64,000 nucleotides of DNA from NCBI GenBank assembly GCA_022925895.1, contig JAKSYS010000064.1:62001-126000 (forward strand), given 5' to 3'. Source of the stretch: Fragilaria crotonensis. Its lineage: Eukaryota; Bacillariophyta; Fragilariophyceae; Fragilariales; Fragilariaceae. A model generated the notes under the pieces. That model did not search any database. It was not told where the DNA came from and saw nothing but the letters and a program-made list of their open reading frames with translations. How positions within the stretch are numbered: the first letter of the stretch is position 1; each line of letters begins with the position of its first letter. This document shows positions 9,803 through 20,449 of this stretch, piece by piece. The position numbers were made by a program, and so were the translations under genes.

Positions 9803-12800
9803 ATGTCCGAAGTGCCTCCTCCTGCAAAGAAGAGTCGGTTTGTTCCTCCACCTGCCGTTCCAAATGAATCTACTGCCGCCGATCTTCGTGTCGTGCATCA
9901 AAGGATAGGCCTCTCGTTTGTGTATTCTCCTGCACCTAAGCCACATTGGTTCATACAAGGTGCAACAACCCTTTACGTCATTAATGAAGCAACATCAGCC
10001 GCATCATCTCCTAAAACTGGAAATAACATAGCACTTCATCTGCGCCGAACGTGTCGCGTTTCATCGCTCCTGGTCGAAACTGTCGGACCCACTGCTGTTG
10101 ATTCATCGCTCCCCGCCTTGATTCCAGTTCCAGCATCGCATCAGTTTCTTGACCCTCTCGCAAATGTGTTGTTAAAACCACCAGAAAGTTATTCCGTGGA
10201 GGATGATGTTGTCAACATCATTCATGAGCGCTTCGCTGCCGATGCCCAGTGTTCGCGAGGGGCGTCTGGCATGATGACGGGATTGCGGGTAGCCAGTATC
10301 GCCAGCAATATGGGAGAACTGCGAATAAGTATGGCGCCGATGAAATCGACAGGATCAGCTGCTTCGAAAACGGAGGCAACCAGTTGTTGGAGTGAGGACT
10401 TGTATTCCCATCATTCTGATTCGGATGGCATTGCGGTTCATGATTTGGAAGCGCAACTTTGGGAAAGATCGTCAGAAGCGCGAAAGAATCGCATTGACCT
10501 AATTTCATCACTTCTTGGTGAAGCCGCGAACCGAGCCTTCAAGATCACCACCAACTACAACATTCCAGTTTTCGATCCCATCTCGCATTTGGGGGGCATT
10601 CACATCCATGCGACGCCCGCTACGCCTTATATTTACACTACAGTTGGAATCACAGGTGATCACGAAGGTCCCCGCAACTGGGTTCCTTGTTTGGATTCGG
10701 CGTCAGTACGGCATCGTTCAACTTTTCAAATTGCCATTAAGGTCACGGCGCCCTTTCGCGAGGGACTCTCGGCGATCGGATGTGGTCAAGACTTTGGGGT
10801 TTGCAACACTTTTTTGCACGATGCCGAATTCGATCAGGATCTCGCAAGTCGGACTTTGGGCAAGGTGCACCTGCAGTGGGCCAAATCAAGTCTGACGCGT
10901 GAGGATCAGAAAGGACCCCATGTCATTCCTCCTGATCGACCGTTTGTGACGTCCATAGATTCTGTATTGGCCACTCATGTTTGGTGCACTAACTCATGGA
11001 CACCAGCTCCAGCCAGATCTTTGGGCTTTGCGGTGGGCCCTTTCAAGGTAGTAGAAGACCCGGAGTATTTTTCCGTCGAGGAAGATGAGGAGGATGAAGA
11101 AGAGGAAGAAGCACCTGAAGGACTTGAAGAAGAGGAGAAACTTGACGACCCAGATGATCTGGAAGATCTAGATGATGCCCGTTCCAACGGGGAAGGAATC
11201 CGCCAAGCCTATTTCGCACCGCTCTTTCAACGCAAGCTGCTGCATGAACGTGCGGATTTGAGCCTTCTTGGCGGCATTAATATTGCCCTGCACCCACTTA
11301 CGAGCTCCCAACTGGAAGAATCAGAGGCCCTTGACTTGGCAGTGACAACTGCAACTGTGGGTGTACCACATCGGGCCCTCTCACTTCTGCGAGATATTCT
11401 TGCGCTACCAACCTATCGTACAGCGTCCTACACCCAAATCTGGATCCCAGATGCAGTGCATGGTGGGGGTAGTAGCGGAGCGCTCCACTGCTGTCCAGAA
11501 GTTCTGGTGAATCCTTTCTTGGGGGGTGCCATTTTGGATTCACGCCTTTTGCCGCCTCCGAGATCTCGTCTGCCATATCATGCTGGCGGCCGTGTCTTAC
11601 AGTTTTTGCAAGCGCGTTGCGCAGTCCGTGGATGGATCACTGCAGCTCTTCCACTTGGCGGACACGATGATGTCGGATATGGATACATCCACTCTGTTAT
11701 TGAGAGTTGTCTCATGAGTCTGTATGAACGTGGTCATGGTGCTTATGGCGAAGGTGGCGCGAAAGGAAGTGTCTTCTTTTCGAAACGCTATGCTGTCAGC
11801 AGCGGGCTGAACAGCCGCAACTTGGATTTCCTCCCTGTGGTGAACATCGACGAAAGCGAATTTGACATGATTGGTGGTATCGTCGGAGCTCTACCGACAG
11901 AAGATCGCAATAACGACCAGCTCTTCCGCACGGCATCGAATGGAACCGAATCGCACTCGTCGGCTCTTGATGAATACGCTATCCGCCAAGTTTTGATTGG
12001 TGACATTGTCGAGAATCTTGAACGTGGGACTGACAAAGACAAGAACGTCCCACTTCCATCCTTTGGCTGGACAGGATCGCACCTGTCGCTGTCGTTCCTC
12101 TCAAGTACTGCGTCATCAAGTAGTGAACTTGGATGTGGTGCTGTCGAGCTTGCCCATCCAGTTGGTGGCTTGCTCTATCGCACTGTCAAATCTGACGTGT
12201 TCCGGAAGATCACGGAAGGAAGGGCGGGTATCGCCAACCTGATACGGGTTGTTCGCGCTGGTTTTATTGCTGCCCACCTTGGTGATGTAGGTGAAACTAA
12301 GCTGAGGTGGGGCGACAAGAAACAGAGGAAATCTAATGATGGCTCCGAGAGGAACGATGAAACAGAATCCAATACTGCTGCACGCCCACCTTTTGTTATA
12401 TGCGTCGATAAGCTTCTGAGCAAAGGTGGATTTACACATACCTTGTTCACAAGCGGTATCCGTATTTTGTCTGGTCCCATTCGAGAGGCACATCTTCGCG
12501 GCTCGCTTGTGGATGTTGAAAGGAACGTCCGACATCCGTCCACGAACAGACAATTCGTAGATCCAGAGGGTTATCCAAACTCATTCGTGCGAGGTGCCTC
12601 AATGCCGTACCTTCGGGTTGGGGCGCACGTTGAAACAGCTGGGGGCGACGCGGGAGGTGTAGGCGGTCCTGTCACAAAGGGTATTCAACTTCACATTATG
12701 GCGGAACCGGCGGTCCCTGATGGAGGTATATCTCACTGTGGTCCGGTTACTTTACGCGTAGTGGAGAATGAAGGACAGCTTCGCGAATATGTCAAGGTCC

Positions 12801-15355
12801 TCAACAATGGCGCGAGAGCAGACTGGGGTCCTATATTTCTCCATGCCAAGCCAGTGACGACTGCAAAAGACCAATCCAATGCCAGCGGCATCATCGAGGT
12901 ATCCAGCGGGACCAAGGAGAAGAAAGAGAAATCAGGTGATAAGGCGAACGATAAGGAAGCGCATAGCGACAAGTCTGTCCTAGCGAACGTGGTGGGAGGC
13001 CAAGTCTTCAACGAGAGTATACTTCACGGTGACGGTTTCCAGGCGATTGAATTAGTGCGCTTAACAAACCGAACTCCATTGCTTTGGATTCGAGTCGACC
13101 CTCAAGGCCTCTACGGGGGAAAGATTTCATGCTTTCAACCCGATGCGTGTTTAGCCGAAATGCTGTTCCATGACGGAGATGCCGCCGCACAAGTCGAAGC
13201 CATCAGAGCTCTGGCAGAGAGGCCCCTTCGAATTCAAGGGTCGATGAAGATAACAACAGTTCATAACGCTCAGGTATCTGAACTCCCTGCACGGCTATTG
13301 GGTGATTGTTTACGAGGATCTCCTGCATTGCATGGTGATCTTCCGCACACTCCTCCAGTCCGTGTCCAAGCCGCTTTGGGACTTGGCCAGTGGCAAAACA
13401 ACAAAGCACCTCATTCCAAGGACTCAGTTGACACGGAAGCGTGGCTAGGAGTCAATATTCTCATGCAATATTTCAAGGAGAGATTCTACAAGAGCGGCAT
13501 GATAATGCCAGTGAAGTTCTGTAGGCTTGTGATAAAGAAGAATGAAGGAGAATCTGGCAAGAATTCGGATGGCGGTGGGGCGACGTCAAAAGAACGAGAG
13601 TCGGACGACTATGTTTACCTGGATGCAATCAGTGATCACCAAAAACGAATCTTGTTATCGCGAGGCGAAGATATTGACTGCGAGGAAGATGAAGAACATC
13701 GCGTACGATCGGCTGTGATTTCTGCTCTTGCCAGTGTGCGTGCGCAGGATGGCATGACACCGTCTTCCGTAATGAAATTTTTGGCAGCTGTGCTGGACGC
13801 TGGCGATATCTCGATGGTGGGAGCTGCCGACCTGCTTGATGCAGCAACAGTGGAGATAAGGCGCCCCTCGAAAGATGACAGAAGCGCTGACGCAGGGCGA
13901 GATGCGGTGATCGAAACGAAAATGAATACTGTGGCAAGACTTCAGTATGTGCCAAGTATGGTTATCGCTGACGCACTATTGGCTTTGTGCTCTGTGAACA
14001 CTATTCCGTCGATCATTCTCGATCCTACAACAGGAAAGCCTGTTCATGCCAAGCTGCAACACCCGATAGAACCCCTTCTTCTAGCGAGCAGGCGATGGCT
14101 TGAGTGGGAGCTCTATCGTGAGACGATTAGAACGGAAATGGACAGAGAAAGCCAATCAGGAGTTGGAGGAAATTGCTACGACAGCGTCGCAGCATGCGGC
14201 GTAGCTGCATTGTCAACACTTGCGATTCTCCGACAGGTCACGACAGACCAACAACTGCACGAAAATGATCAGCATGCTACACCCGAAGTCGTCACTGGCG
14301 CGAAATTCTATATGAATATCTTCCTCGAAGAACCCAGGAGACCCGATGTAACGAGAGCCGCTTGCGCACAAGCTGTCGCGTGTGTGTGCTGCGCTGCAGA
14401 TAGATTCGAGAACGCAGCGCCGCCCGTTGGACTGCTCACCGCCTTAGAATTCATTTTGGAGAATATCACTGACCGTCACAACTCCGTTGGTCTTCGACAA
14501 ACGCTGGCGCTCCTCATGCTTGATGCATGTACAGGAAAAGTCTCGTCGATGCAAAGGGTCGCTGTGATTGGGGCGAAATCTGATCTTTGCACATCAGGTG
14601 CACGGTTCTATGGAGGACCGCTGGGTGCTTCAAATGGAAGTGACAATGGGAGCGCTCTACTAGTGAATGTGAATCCTACGTCGAGTCCAGTTGCCAGTGC
14701 TGTCAACGACGGTGCTCGCCGCGGACTACGACTCTTGGGCAGGGCAGGGCATCCGAGAGACGAGGCGAAGGACGAACTCGTCGTTAGAGTTGCCAAGTTT
14801 GCGACTGATTTGTGGAGAACGATAAATGGGCACGTTGTGTCGTCATCAATTGATTATGAAACAGCGGTCGTGCGGGACGGAGTATGCGCGAATGATGGAA
14901 TATTGCGTTGTACTTTGTTAGCGTTGTGGCAATGGATTTGGCCAAAAGCATGCTACGCGATCATGCGAGTACAGTCGTGGCGGACTCACTCAGACACCCC
15001 GCGCTACAAAGCCCTCGGCGCTGACAGAGTATTGAAAGTTCTTGATGAGGAGACAGATGCCGCCACCATCGAGGAGAAGCTTTTTGAACCTGTGACCAAG
15101 ATTGTCAATCTCGAGTTGGATCGACAAACTTGGCGCGGTGAGATGGTAACCAAAGCCTATGAACACACTATGGAAAAGAAGGGTGGAAACAAAGAAGACA
15201 ATGCAATTGGTGACTTGTTGCCGCCAATTCTTCGTGACAACGCGTTCAAACAAGGCGGTTGGGTCACGTCGACTTCTCGCCAACGGCGAGCTATGCAGCT
15301 CGATGGAGGAATCGCTGTGACAAAACTTCAAATAAGAGTCAAAGGTTCTGACTAG
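9803..15355 (+). CDS. TAF2: TFIID subunit TAF2 (M1 aminopeptidase-like)
   Basis: TAF2 is the large TFIID subunit that contacts initiator DNA during RNA polymerase II recruitment. The 1850-residue single-exon protein starts at an ATG giving MSEVPPPAKKSRF. The family-typical N-terminal strand set begins near residue 30 (VVHQRIGLSF). The dead M1-peptidase fold is marked by GPRNWVPCLDS near residue 287, equivalent to the RCWFPC-D segment of animal TAF2. A strongly acidic insertion spans about 424-459. The catalytic-like domain continues near 542 (TQIWIPDA) with no HExxH zinc site, as expected for TAF2. The C-terminal helical repeats begin around 1210 (AWLGVNILMQYFKERF) and run to the end. Length is above animal TAF2 (about 1200) because of low-complexity inserts. 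Its last 17 bp overlap the convergent GMC gene. Confidence 0.87.
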   Translation: MSEVPPPAKKSRFVPPPAVPNESTAADLRVVHQRIGLSFVYSPAPKPHWFIQGATTLYVINEATSAASSPKTGNNIALHLRRTCRVSSLLVETVGPTAVDSSLPALIPVPASHQFLDPLANVLLKPPESYSVEDDVVNIIHERFAADAQCSRGASGMMTGLRVASIASNMGELRISMAPMKSTGSAASKTEATSCWSEDLYSHHSDSDGIAVHDLEAQLWERSSEARKNRIDLISSLLGEAANRAFKITTNYNIPVFDPISHLGGIHIHATPATPYIYTTVGITGDHEGPRNWVPCLDSASVRHRSTFQIAIKVTAPFREGLSAIGCGQDFGVCNTFLHDAEFDQDLASRTLGKVHLQWAKSSLTREDQKGPHVIPPDRPFVTSIDSVLATHVWCTNSWTPAPARSLGFAVGPFKVVEDPEYFSVEEDEEDEEEEEAPEGLEEEEKLDDPDDLEDLDDARSNGEGIRQAYFAPLFQRKLLHERADLSLLGGINIALHPLTSSQLEESEALDLAVTTATVGVPHRALSLLRDILALPTYRTASYTQIWIPDAVHGGGSSGALHCCPEVLVNPFLGGAILDSRLLPPPRSRLPYHAGGRVLQFLQARCAVRGWITAALPLGGHDDVGYGYIHSVIESCLMSLYERGHGAYGEGGAKGSVFFSKRYAVSSGLNSRNLDFLPVVNIDESEFDMIGGIVGALPTEDRNNDQLFRTASNGTESHSSALDEYAIRQVLIGDIVENLERGTDKDKNVPLPSFGWTGSHLSLSFLSSTASSSSELGCGAVELAHPVGGLLYRTVKSDVFRKITEGRAGIANLIRVVRAGFIAAHLGDVGETKLRWGDKKQRKSNDGSERNDETESNTAARPPFVICVDKLLSKGGFTHTLFTSGIRILSGPIREAHLRGSLVDVERNVRHPSTNRQFVDPEGYPNSFVRGASMPYLRVGAHVETAGGDAGGVGGPVTKGIQLHIMAEPAVPDGGISHCGPVTLRVVENEGQLREYVKVLNNGARADWGPIFLHAKPVTTAKDQSNASGIIEVSSGTKEKKEKSGDKANDKEAHSDKSVLANVVGGQVFNESILHGDGFQAIELVRLTNRTPLLWIRVDPQGLYGGKISCFQPDACLAEMLFHDGDAAAQVEAIRALAERPLRIQGSMKITTVHNAQVSELPARLLGDCLRGSPALHGDLPHTPPVRVQAALGLGQWQNNKAPHSKDSVDTEAWLGVNILMQYFKERFYKSGMIMPVKFCRLVIKKNEGESGKNSDGGGATSKERESDDYVYLDAISDHQKRILLSRGEDIDCEEDEEHRVRSAVISALASVRAQDGMTPSSVMKFLAAVLDAGDISMVGAADLLDAATVEIRRPSKDDRSADAGRDAVIETKMNTVARLQYVPSMVIADALLALCSVNTIPSIILDPTTGKPVHAKLQHPIEPLLLASRRWLEWELYRETIRTEMDRESQSGVGGNCYDSVAACGVAALSTLAILRQVTTDQQLHENDQHATPEVVTGAKFYMNIFLEEPRRPDVTRAACAQAVACVCCAADRFENAAPPVGLLTALEFILENITDRHNSVGLRQTLALLMLDACTGKVSSMQRVAVIGAKSDLCTSGARFYGGPLGASNGSDNGSALLVNVNPTSSPVASAVNDGARRGLRLLGRAGHPRDEAKDELVVRVAKFATDLWRTINGHVVSSSIDYETAVVRDGVCANDGILRCTLLALWQWIWPKACYAIMRVQSWRTHSDTPRYKALGADRVLKVLDEETDAATIEEKLFEPVTKIVNLELDRQTWRGEMVTKAYEHTMEKKGGNKEDNAIGDLLPPILRDNAFKQGGWVTSTSRQRRAMQLDGGIAVTKLQIRVKGSD

Positions 15356-17048
15356 ATTTCAAAATTATCCCTTTTTCCTTGTCTTTGAACATCATCCCCG
15401 ACAGGGCATAGCCTAGTGCTGCACATGTCAGGGTCGTCGGCGCCGAAGGAAGTAGAGGCAGAACAGATGCATCGCACACTCGCAGGCCTGTGATGCCTAC
15501 AACTCTCAAAGAATCGTCGACAACGCGGCCGATAGCGCAGGTGCCACACCAATGGAAATATGGCTGACAGAGCTCGTTGACGAACATACAGAACCCATCT
15601 CGGCGACCGACGAGGGAAGGTGTTCCTGGACCTAACTCCACGCCTTGCTCGAACCAACCAGAACACAGTTGTCCTATATTCTGCCACGCAGATCTGTAGG
15701 CGTCGACATCACTGGAGTCCGTGAGATAAACTCCGTGTACATCGACATCCATGTCCTTTCTTCGACACTCTTTTGAATAAAGATTTCGTCTTGTCATGCT
15801 GAGTCGACCGTTGGATTTCGGGTTCAGCAACGCGATAATCGCCACGAAGCAGAAGTACCGCAGGAGATAAAAGGCTGGGGTGTAAGCAACAGCAAGTCGA
15901 ACAGTCACTCTCATGATCCGAAATACAAGATAAAGTATTAGGTTGAGCGTGTCTGACATCCATTTTGGAGAGAGATCAACCCTGCGTCGGAACATCGATG
16001 CCGCGCCTTGCGCCGCTAGTGCTGGGTATGACGCTGCCCCCGTGAGCATGACTTGAAATCGGTTGTCGCCATCTTTAACATTGTAGAATGCCTGTACAGT
16101 CGATGGTGATAGATCATAGGATGTGAATGGATGAATAAACAATCTAGGGACGAGCACGTGGTCTTGTAGATTGTGCCCCACAGGCAAATTGAGTCCTCTG
16201 GAAGGGATATTCGCCTCCTTGAGATCCTTCTCAAGACCAATACCAGACGTCAAAAGCAACGCCGGGCTTTCAAAGGCCCCAGCTGTCAGAATGACTTCTT
16301 TTTTCGCATGCACCTTAAACAGGTCGCCTCCAACTGACTCGCATTCCACTCCATTAACATGGCTACCGTCAAAGATCAATCGCTGCACTTCAGTGTGATG
16401 GTACCACGTTATGTTCTTGGCAAGGTGGGGGTGCTCTTTCAGCGCGGGTGCTACCAATCCATCAAAATAGTTTATCCTCTTGTAGTTTCCCTTGCCATTC
16501 GGTGCAACAGTCATAGGTATGCAAGTAACAAACGAAGGGAAGATTGTCTCACGCCAAAAGCCCTCTGATCGATCTGCCGCATCGATTTTCAACATTGGCT
16601 TGATTGTCGTTCTGAATTGATGGATTGTACCATGTCTGAGCAGTGCATCTTGGATACTGCGAATTGATGGCATCATTTTCCCCTTCAAGGGGGTAGGCCA
16701 TGATTGAAAGTCGTCTCGCGACGGTGGTGCCACAAGGCAAGCATTCACATTTGTAGTTCCACCAAGTCCTCTACCGATAGGCACGTCAATACACCGGCTG
16801 CCTATAGTAGTTTGAAGCAGGCTCACAGATGTAGACGCTGTGTTGGACGCATCGTGCCATTTGTTAGGTACAAGCGTTCGCTGATCATGGTCGTCGCCAC
16901 CTCGCTCAATAACAACAATCGAGAATGGGAGAACTGTACAACCGATGGAGCTGTGTCGCTCCAGGATACCGTAAACAACACCTGTGGCTGCAGCACCAGC
17001 GCCCACGATGATGTAATCAAACTCGCTTTGTCTGGCGCCACTTTCCAT
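15339..17048 (-). CDS. GMC-family FAD-dependent oxidoreductase (choline dehydrogenase-like)
   Basis: This 569-residue flavoprotein probably oxidises an alcohol or related substrate. FAD binding is shown by the N-terminal DYIIVGAGAAATG (11-23). GMC signature 1 is GRGLGGTTNVNACL (92-105), signature 2 is GAFESPALLLTSGIG (257-271), and the C-terminal active-site segment is HWCGTCAIG (499-507) with the usual catalytic histidine. The second active-site residue, usually His or Asn in an N-T-N-A-P-type motif, is not evident: the equivalent reads LLPSAPTT. A hydrophobic stretch (about 368-408), long enough for one or two membrane helices, precedes LLNPKSNGRLSM, which is unusual for soluble GMC enzymes. 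The ATG at 17048 places the FAD motif at the normal distance; the upstream frame is open but lacks ATG. The substrate is unknown. Confidence 0.88.
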   Translation of the reverse strand: MESGARQSEFDYIIVGAGAAATGVVYGILERHSSIGCTVLPFSIVVIERGGDDHDQRTLVPNKWHDASNTASTSVSLLQTTIGSRCIDVPIGRGLGGTTNVNACLVAPPSRDDFQSWPTPLKGKMMPSIRSIQDALLRHGTIHQFRTTIKPMLKIDAADRSEGFWRETIFPSFVTCIPMTVAPNGKGNYKRINYFDGLVAPALKEHPHLAKNITWYHHTEVQRLIFDGSHVNGVECESVGGDLFKVHAKKEVILTAGAFESPALLLTSGIGLEKDLKEANIPSRGLNLPVGHNLQDHVLVPRLFIHPFTSYDLSPSTVQAFYNVKDGDNRFQVMLTGAASYPALAAQGAASMFRRRVDLSPKWMSDTLNLILYLVFRIMRVTVRLAVAYTPAFYLLRYFCFVAIIALLNPKSNGRLSMTRRNLYSKECRRKDMDVDVHGVYLTDSSDVDAYRSAWQNIGQLCSGWFEQGVELGPGTPSLVGRRDGFCMFVNELCQPYFHWCGTCAIGRVVDDSLRVVGITGLRVCDASVLPLLPSAPTTLTCAALGYALSGMMFKDKEKGIILKSSQNL

Positions 17049-18163
17049 TTCGGTATCTTTGTTTTGCAGGAGTAGTGGATTACAGTTGGAAAGTTGTGAT
17101 CGCAGATCGCACCCGTCTTCAGTTGGCTGTGCACGCAAAAGCTTCTGGGATCAGATATTCGATCTTTCAGATAATTCCCTTCAATCCCCTACTCAGCCAC
17201 CGTCAACACCACAACACCACATCGCGCGGTCACCTATACCGTAAGCTCACTCACTATTTTATTACGTGCTATTCACGAGCTTCTCCAGGGTTGTATGCAA
17301 GTACCAGTAGCATTAAATTGAACTATGAACTACTGCATATGTTGAGTGCCAGTCAGGACTCGGGAGCTCGAGAGTCGGGAGTAAACAGGTAAACAGCAGT
17401 AAATAGACAAGGCATGCCTCTCCGAGACTGACTTCCGACGGACCTCGACCGATCCGGCATTCTTTGCGTGATGAGCGAGGCCGATCAGTCTTTGTCGGGA
17501 TCGCGCTGGTCAGATTATTCTTTGCTTTCTGTGAACCTCGTACTGTACCTCGACAAACTTCTTTGATATATACACACCCGAGGACGTCAGATAAAACTTG
17601 TCTGGCGCTGGTCGCTTAAAGACTGGTGGATTAGGGTTTACAGGTATCCGATTGTGGCGCATATCTTATTTATTCGATATGCGTATAGGTATTATATAAA
17701 ATGTTTTACACTCCGTACTTGAGCCTCTGGAGTGCGAAGTGGAGTCCTTTGCGCGCCGGTCGAGCATCTTACACTGCCACACTGTGCGTTTCATTCTACA
17801 TACGACAACGTATATGCTTATTGAATTCCTTCTTGATGAGCATAGATAACATGCGCCTGCAGATGTCACTTGAAAAACCTGTCTGGCGTTGTCCGCCGGA
17901 TCATATTGTTTATACAAGTACGTTGACATGGCATCATAATGATCTGCTCACAAAATCCGGACGTCGTTCTCGGGCGATGAGTGACATTGGTGATGTAGGA
18001 TGGAGTGATGCCGAGGTGTAAATCGCTAAAAGTATAAATGAGGGAGATGTGACATTGCCACCCCATACTCTGCAGACTGCAGACCATAGCAACCGAGGTT
18101 TGCTCTGATTACATTGACCCAGAACTCCTTCAAAGTCTTGAAGAAGAAATCCTCTCAGTCAGC
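17049..18163. other. Divergent intergenic region
   Basis: This 1.1-kb stretch separates the GMC gene (minus) from the first plus-strand secreted-protein gene and should hold both promoters. Open frames inside, for example 17701-18021, show no protein-like pattern. Nothing else is recognised. Confidence 0.4.
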
Positions 18164-20449
18164 ATGAGATGTACCGCGTTGGTGCTTGCAATCGTTACCG
18201 CCGTTGCTACTTCCAATTCTGCAACTGCCCACAATGAAGTCGGAAACGACGAGCTAACTTTCGAGGATGATCGACGCTTTTGGGATCGTGTTCTGAAAGA
18301 CGCCCACCAAGGAAGTCTAGCGCCACCATTCCCCTCAACTTCGAGTCCTGCAGGGCCCCCTATTCCCAGCGTGGCCCCAGCAATCGTCAAACCGACGAAA
18401 AAACCGTCCGCTCGTACTCGTCAGCCAACTAGAGTAACCATGGGGCCTGCGGCAGCATCAGCTGGACCAACCCATGCTACACGGTCTCCAACGAGGGTTA
18501 AACCGATGATGACCCCAACTCGCGTTCCCACAGTTCGCAGGACAAAGGCGCCGGTCACGTCTGCACCTGCTGTTGCCACTTTAGAACCAACCATTTCAAG
18601 ACCTTCGGCAATAGCAAGCCTTTCGCCGTCTTACGTTCCAAGTTCTATCCCTTCGAGTGCACCGTCTTCAATACCGTCCAGTGTATCATCATCGTATCCT
18701 ACGCAAATTCCTTCCATTGCCACTGATGTCCCGTCGCATTCGCCGAGTGAAGGCCCTTCCGAAGGTCCTACATTCATAGATCCAGCAGACAGGTGCGAGA
18801 TCAGCGTCAAGGTGACGTGTGAGACATCGGATGGCACGGTAAACGACTGTAATGATATTCCTGTTCCAACTACGCTATGCGATGACAACCCGTTCGCCTT
18901 GAAATTCAAATTCAACGGTGGAGATTGCGAGCAATCCTCAAACCTACAGCCATCTTCTGTATTTTCTTGTCAAGATTTCAATGGCGGGCCACCCCGCTTA
19001 GCGGGAGAACAATCGTATATCGTTGTCACTGGCACTGATGAAATGAGTATTGCCTACTTTTCAGGCTTTGTGACAGTTGGTGATGCATTTCTTGTGGACG
19101 ACAGCGGCAACAACTTGGCCGATGGTATGAATATTACGATCTACGCTTCTGACGATACTCGTCCTGAGACACTCCTTCAGACAACCACCTTCGACAGCTC
19201 TTGCGACATTAATTTGTTTTTGAAGGATCGTTTCGGATCGGTTGAGCTGATTATGTTCATTAATGTACAGCAAGGTGCTGTATCCTGTGATTCCAATGTC
19301 ACCTTTGTCTACACTGTGGAAAACATGAGCGAGGGTAGCGGTGATACGACACTTCAAACCCTGGACAGTGAGACGAATATCGGGCCACTGAATCTTACAG
19401 ATGAGGTCAGAAATGTGATCATTGCTCCTGGCAACAGCGTTTCGTTTGAGCGATCAGTCATTCTTGATCTCTCCATCTCTACACAATATACTGTGAAGAC
19501 TGTTGTGACAGGGCTTTCTCCTCAGGGTTACGTTTGCCGCGACGATGACTTTTTAACCTTCGAGGCTGGCCAAAGGATTCCTCAATCAGCCCCCACCTCA
19601 TCACCGACATCTTCGCCTAGCACTTCGCCAGTGCCAACTCGAAATCCTGATATTTACTCATGTGAACTTCTCCCAATTATTGAATGTTCAGTTTTACAGG
19701 GGCCACTGGTCAGTTGTGAAGGCCTTCGTGCTCCGTCCCAGTTGACGTGCTTGGGTGACCGCAGCCCGTACGAGCTTGTGTTCCTATACACTGCTGGCCC
19801 CTGTCCGGGGACGAACAACGCCAACGGATTCCGGTGCAACGACCGAAATGGAGGACTAGACAACAGGGACGAGGCATGGTTGCTGGTTCAGTCGCAGGGG
19901 GAGACACTTTTCAATGCAACTGTGAACAAAGAAGACTTCATTGTCGTAAGAGGAGCCTTCAACCAGTTCACAGACCTCACTCTCTTTTCCATATCGAACG
20001 GGGGCCCAGGCATCGCTCTGCGAGCGATGAGAATGAAAACTATGTGTCAAGAACAAGATGATCTGACGTTGCTAAACGAATTTGGCGCCCTACAACTGAT
20101 TGGATTCGCCAATGGACCGAGTGGATCACAAATAATTCTCGCAACAGTACAAATAGAGTATCAAGTGGGTATACAGGATGACAGTGCAACGTCCACGGGT
20201 ATTCCTGCTGTGATACAAAGGGCGGAATCAAACGGAGCCTTTGATGGGTTCAGAGTCTTGCGCTCGACCCCATCTAATCCTGTTGGAAGCCGCGACATGC
20301 TTGCTCTCGGTTCTGAGAGCAAGACTATAAACCTTGTCGACAGTGTGTCTACTGCATTAGACTTTGAATTGGCTGTCAACGCAACGTCGGCCCCTAATCC
20401 AGCTCTTTCTTGCGATGGGATTGCACTCTCGTCAATCACCGTGCGGTGA
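18164..20449 (+). CDS. Large secreted protein with two diverged B-type modules
   Basis: The 761-residue protein begins with a signal peptide (MRCTALVLAIVTAVATSNS) and the family leader motif FEDDRRFWDRVL, ending in R-V-L. A long Ser/Thr/Pro-rich linker (about 50-205) follows, with PTRV and SSIPSS repeats likely to be O-glycosylated. The first B-type module (about 210-470) contains FKFNGGDC, a double-cysteine pattern and FLKDRFGSVELI. A second PT-rich linker and a more diverged second module (about 500-755) follow, with LLNEFGALQLIGFANGP in place of the LKDRYGVLELIGFQNPS of its relatives. Many N-x-S/T sites are present. I recall a diatom-enriched domain of unknown function (possibly DUF7467) with this pattern but could not search. 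It is probably extracellular or cell-wall located; no enzymatic motif is visible. Confidence 0.8.
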   Translation: MRCTALVLAIVTAVATSNSATAHNEVGNDELTFEDDRRFWDRVLKDAHQGSLAPPFPSTSSPAGPPIPSVAPAIVKPTKKPSARTRQPTRVTMGPAAASAGPTHATRSPTRVKPMMTPTRVPTVRRTKAPVTSAPAVATLEPTISRPSAIASLSPSYVPSSIPSSAPSSIPSSVSSSYPTQIPSIATDVPSHSPSEGPSEGPTFIDPADRCEISVKVTCETSDGTVNDCNDIPVPTTLCDDNPFALKFKFNGGDCEQSSNLQPSSVFSCQDFNGGPPRLAGEQSYIVVTGTDEMSIAYFSGFVTVGDAFLVDDSGNNLADGMNITIYASDDTRPETLLQTTTFDSSCDINLFLKDRFGSVELIMFINVQQGAVSCDSNVTFVYTVENMSEGSGDTTLQTLDSETNIGPLNLTDEVRNVIIAPGNSVSFERSVILDLSISTQYTVKTVVTGLSPQGYVCRDDDFLTFEAGQRIPQSAPTSSPTSSPSTSPVPTRNPDIYSCELLPIIECSVLQGPLVSCEGLRAPSQLTCLGDRSPYELVFLYTAGPCPGTNNANGFRCNDRNGGLDNRDEAWLLVQSQGETLFNATVNKEDFIVVRGAFNQFTDLTLFSISNGGPGIALRAMRMKTMCQEQDDLTLLNEFGALQLIGFANGPSGSQIILATVQIEYQVGIQDDSATSTGIPAVIQRAESNGAFDGFRVLRSTPSNPVGSRDMLALGSESKTINLVDSVSTALDFELAVNATSAPNPALSCDGIALSSITVR

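Noticed and set aside
10218-14796. Many minus-strand frames inside TAF2
   Set aside because: They are shadows of the continuous 1850-codon TAF2 frame.
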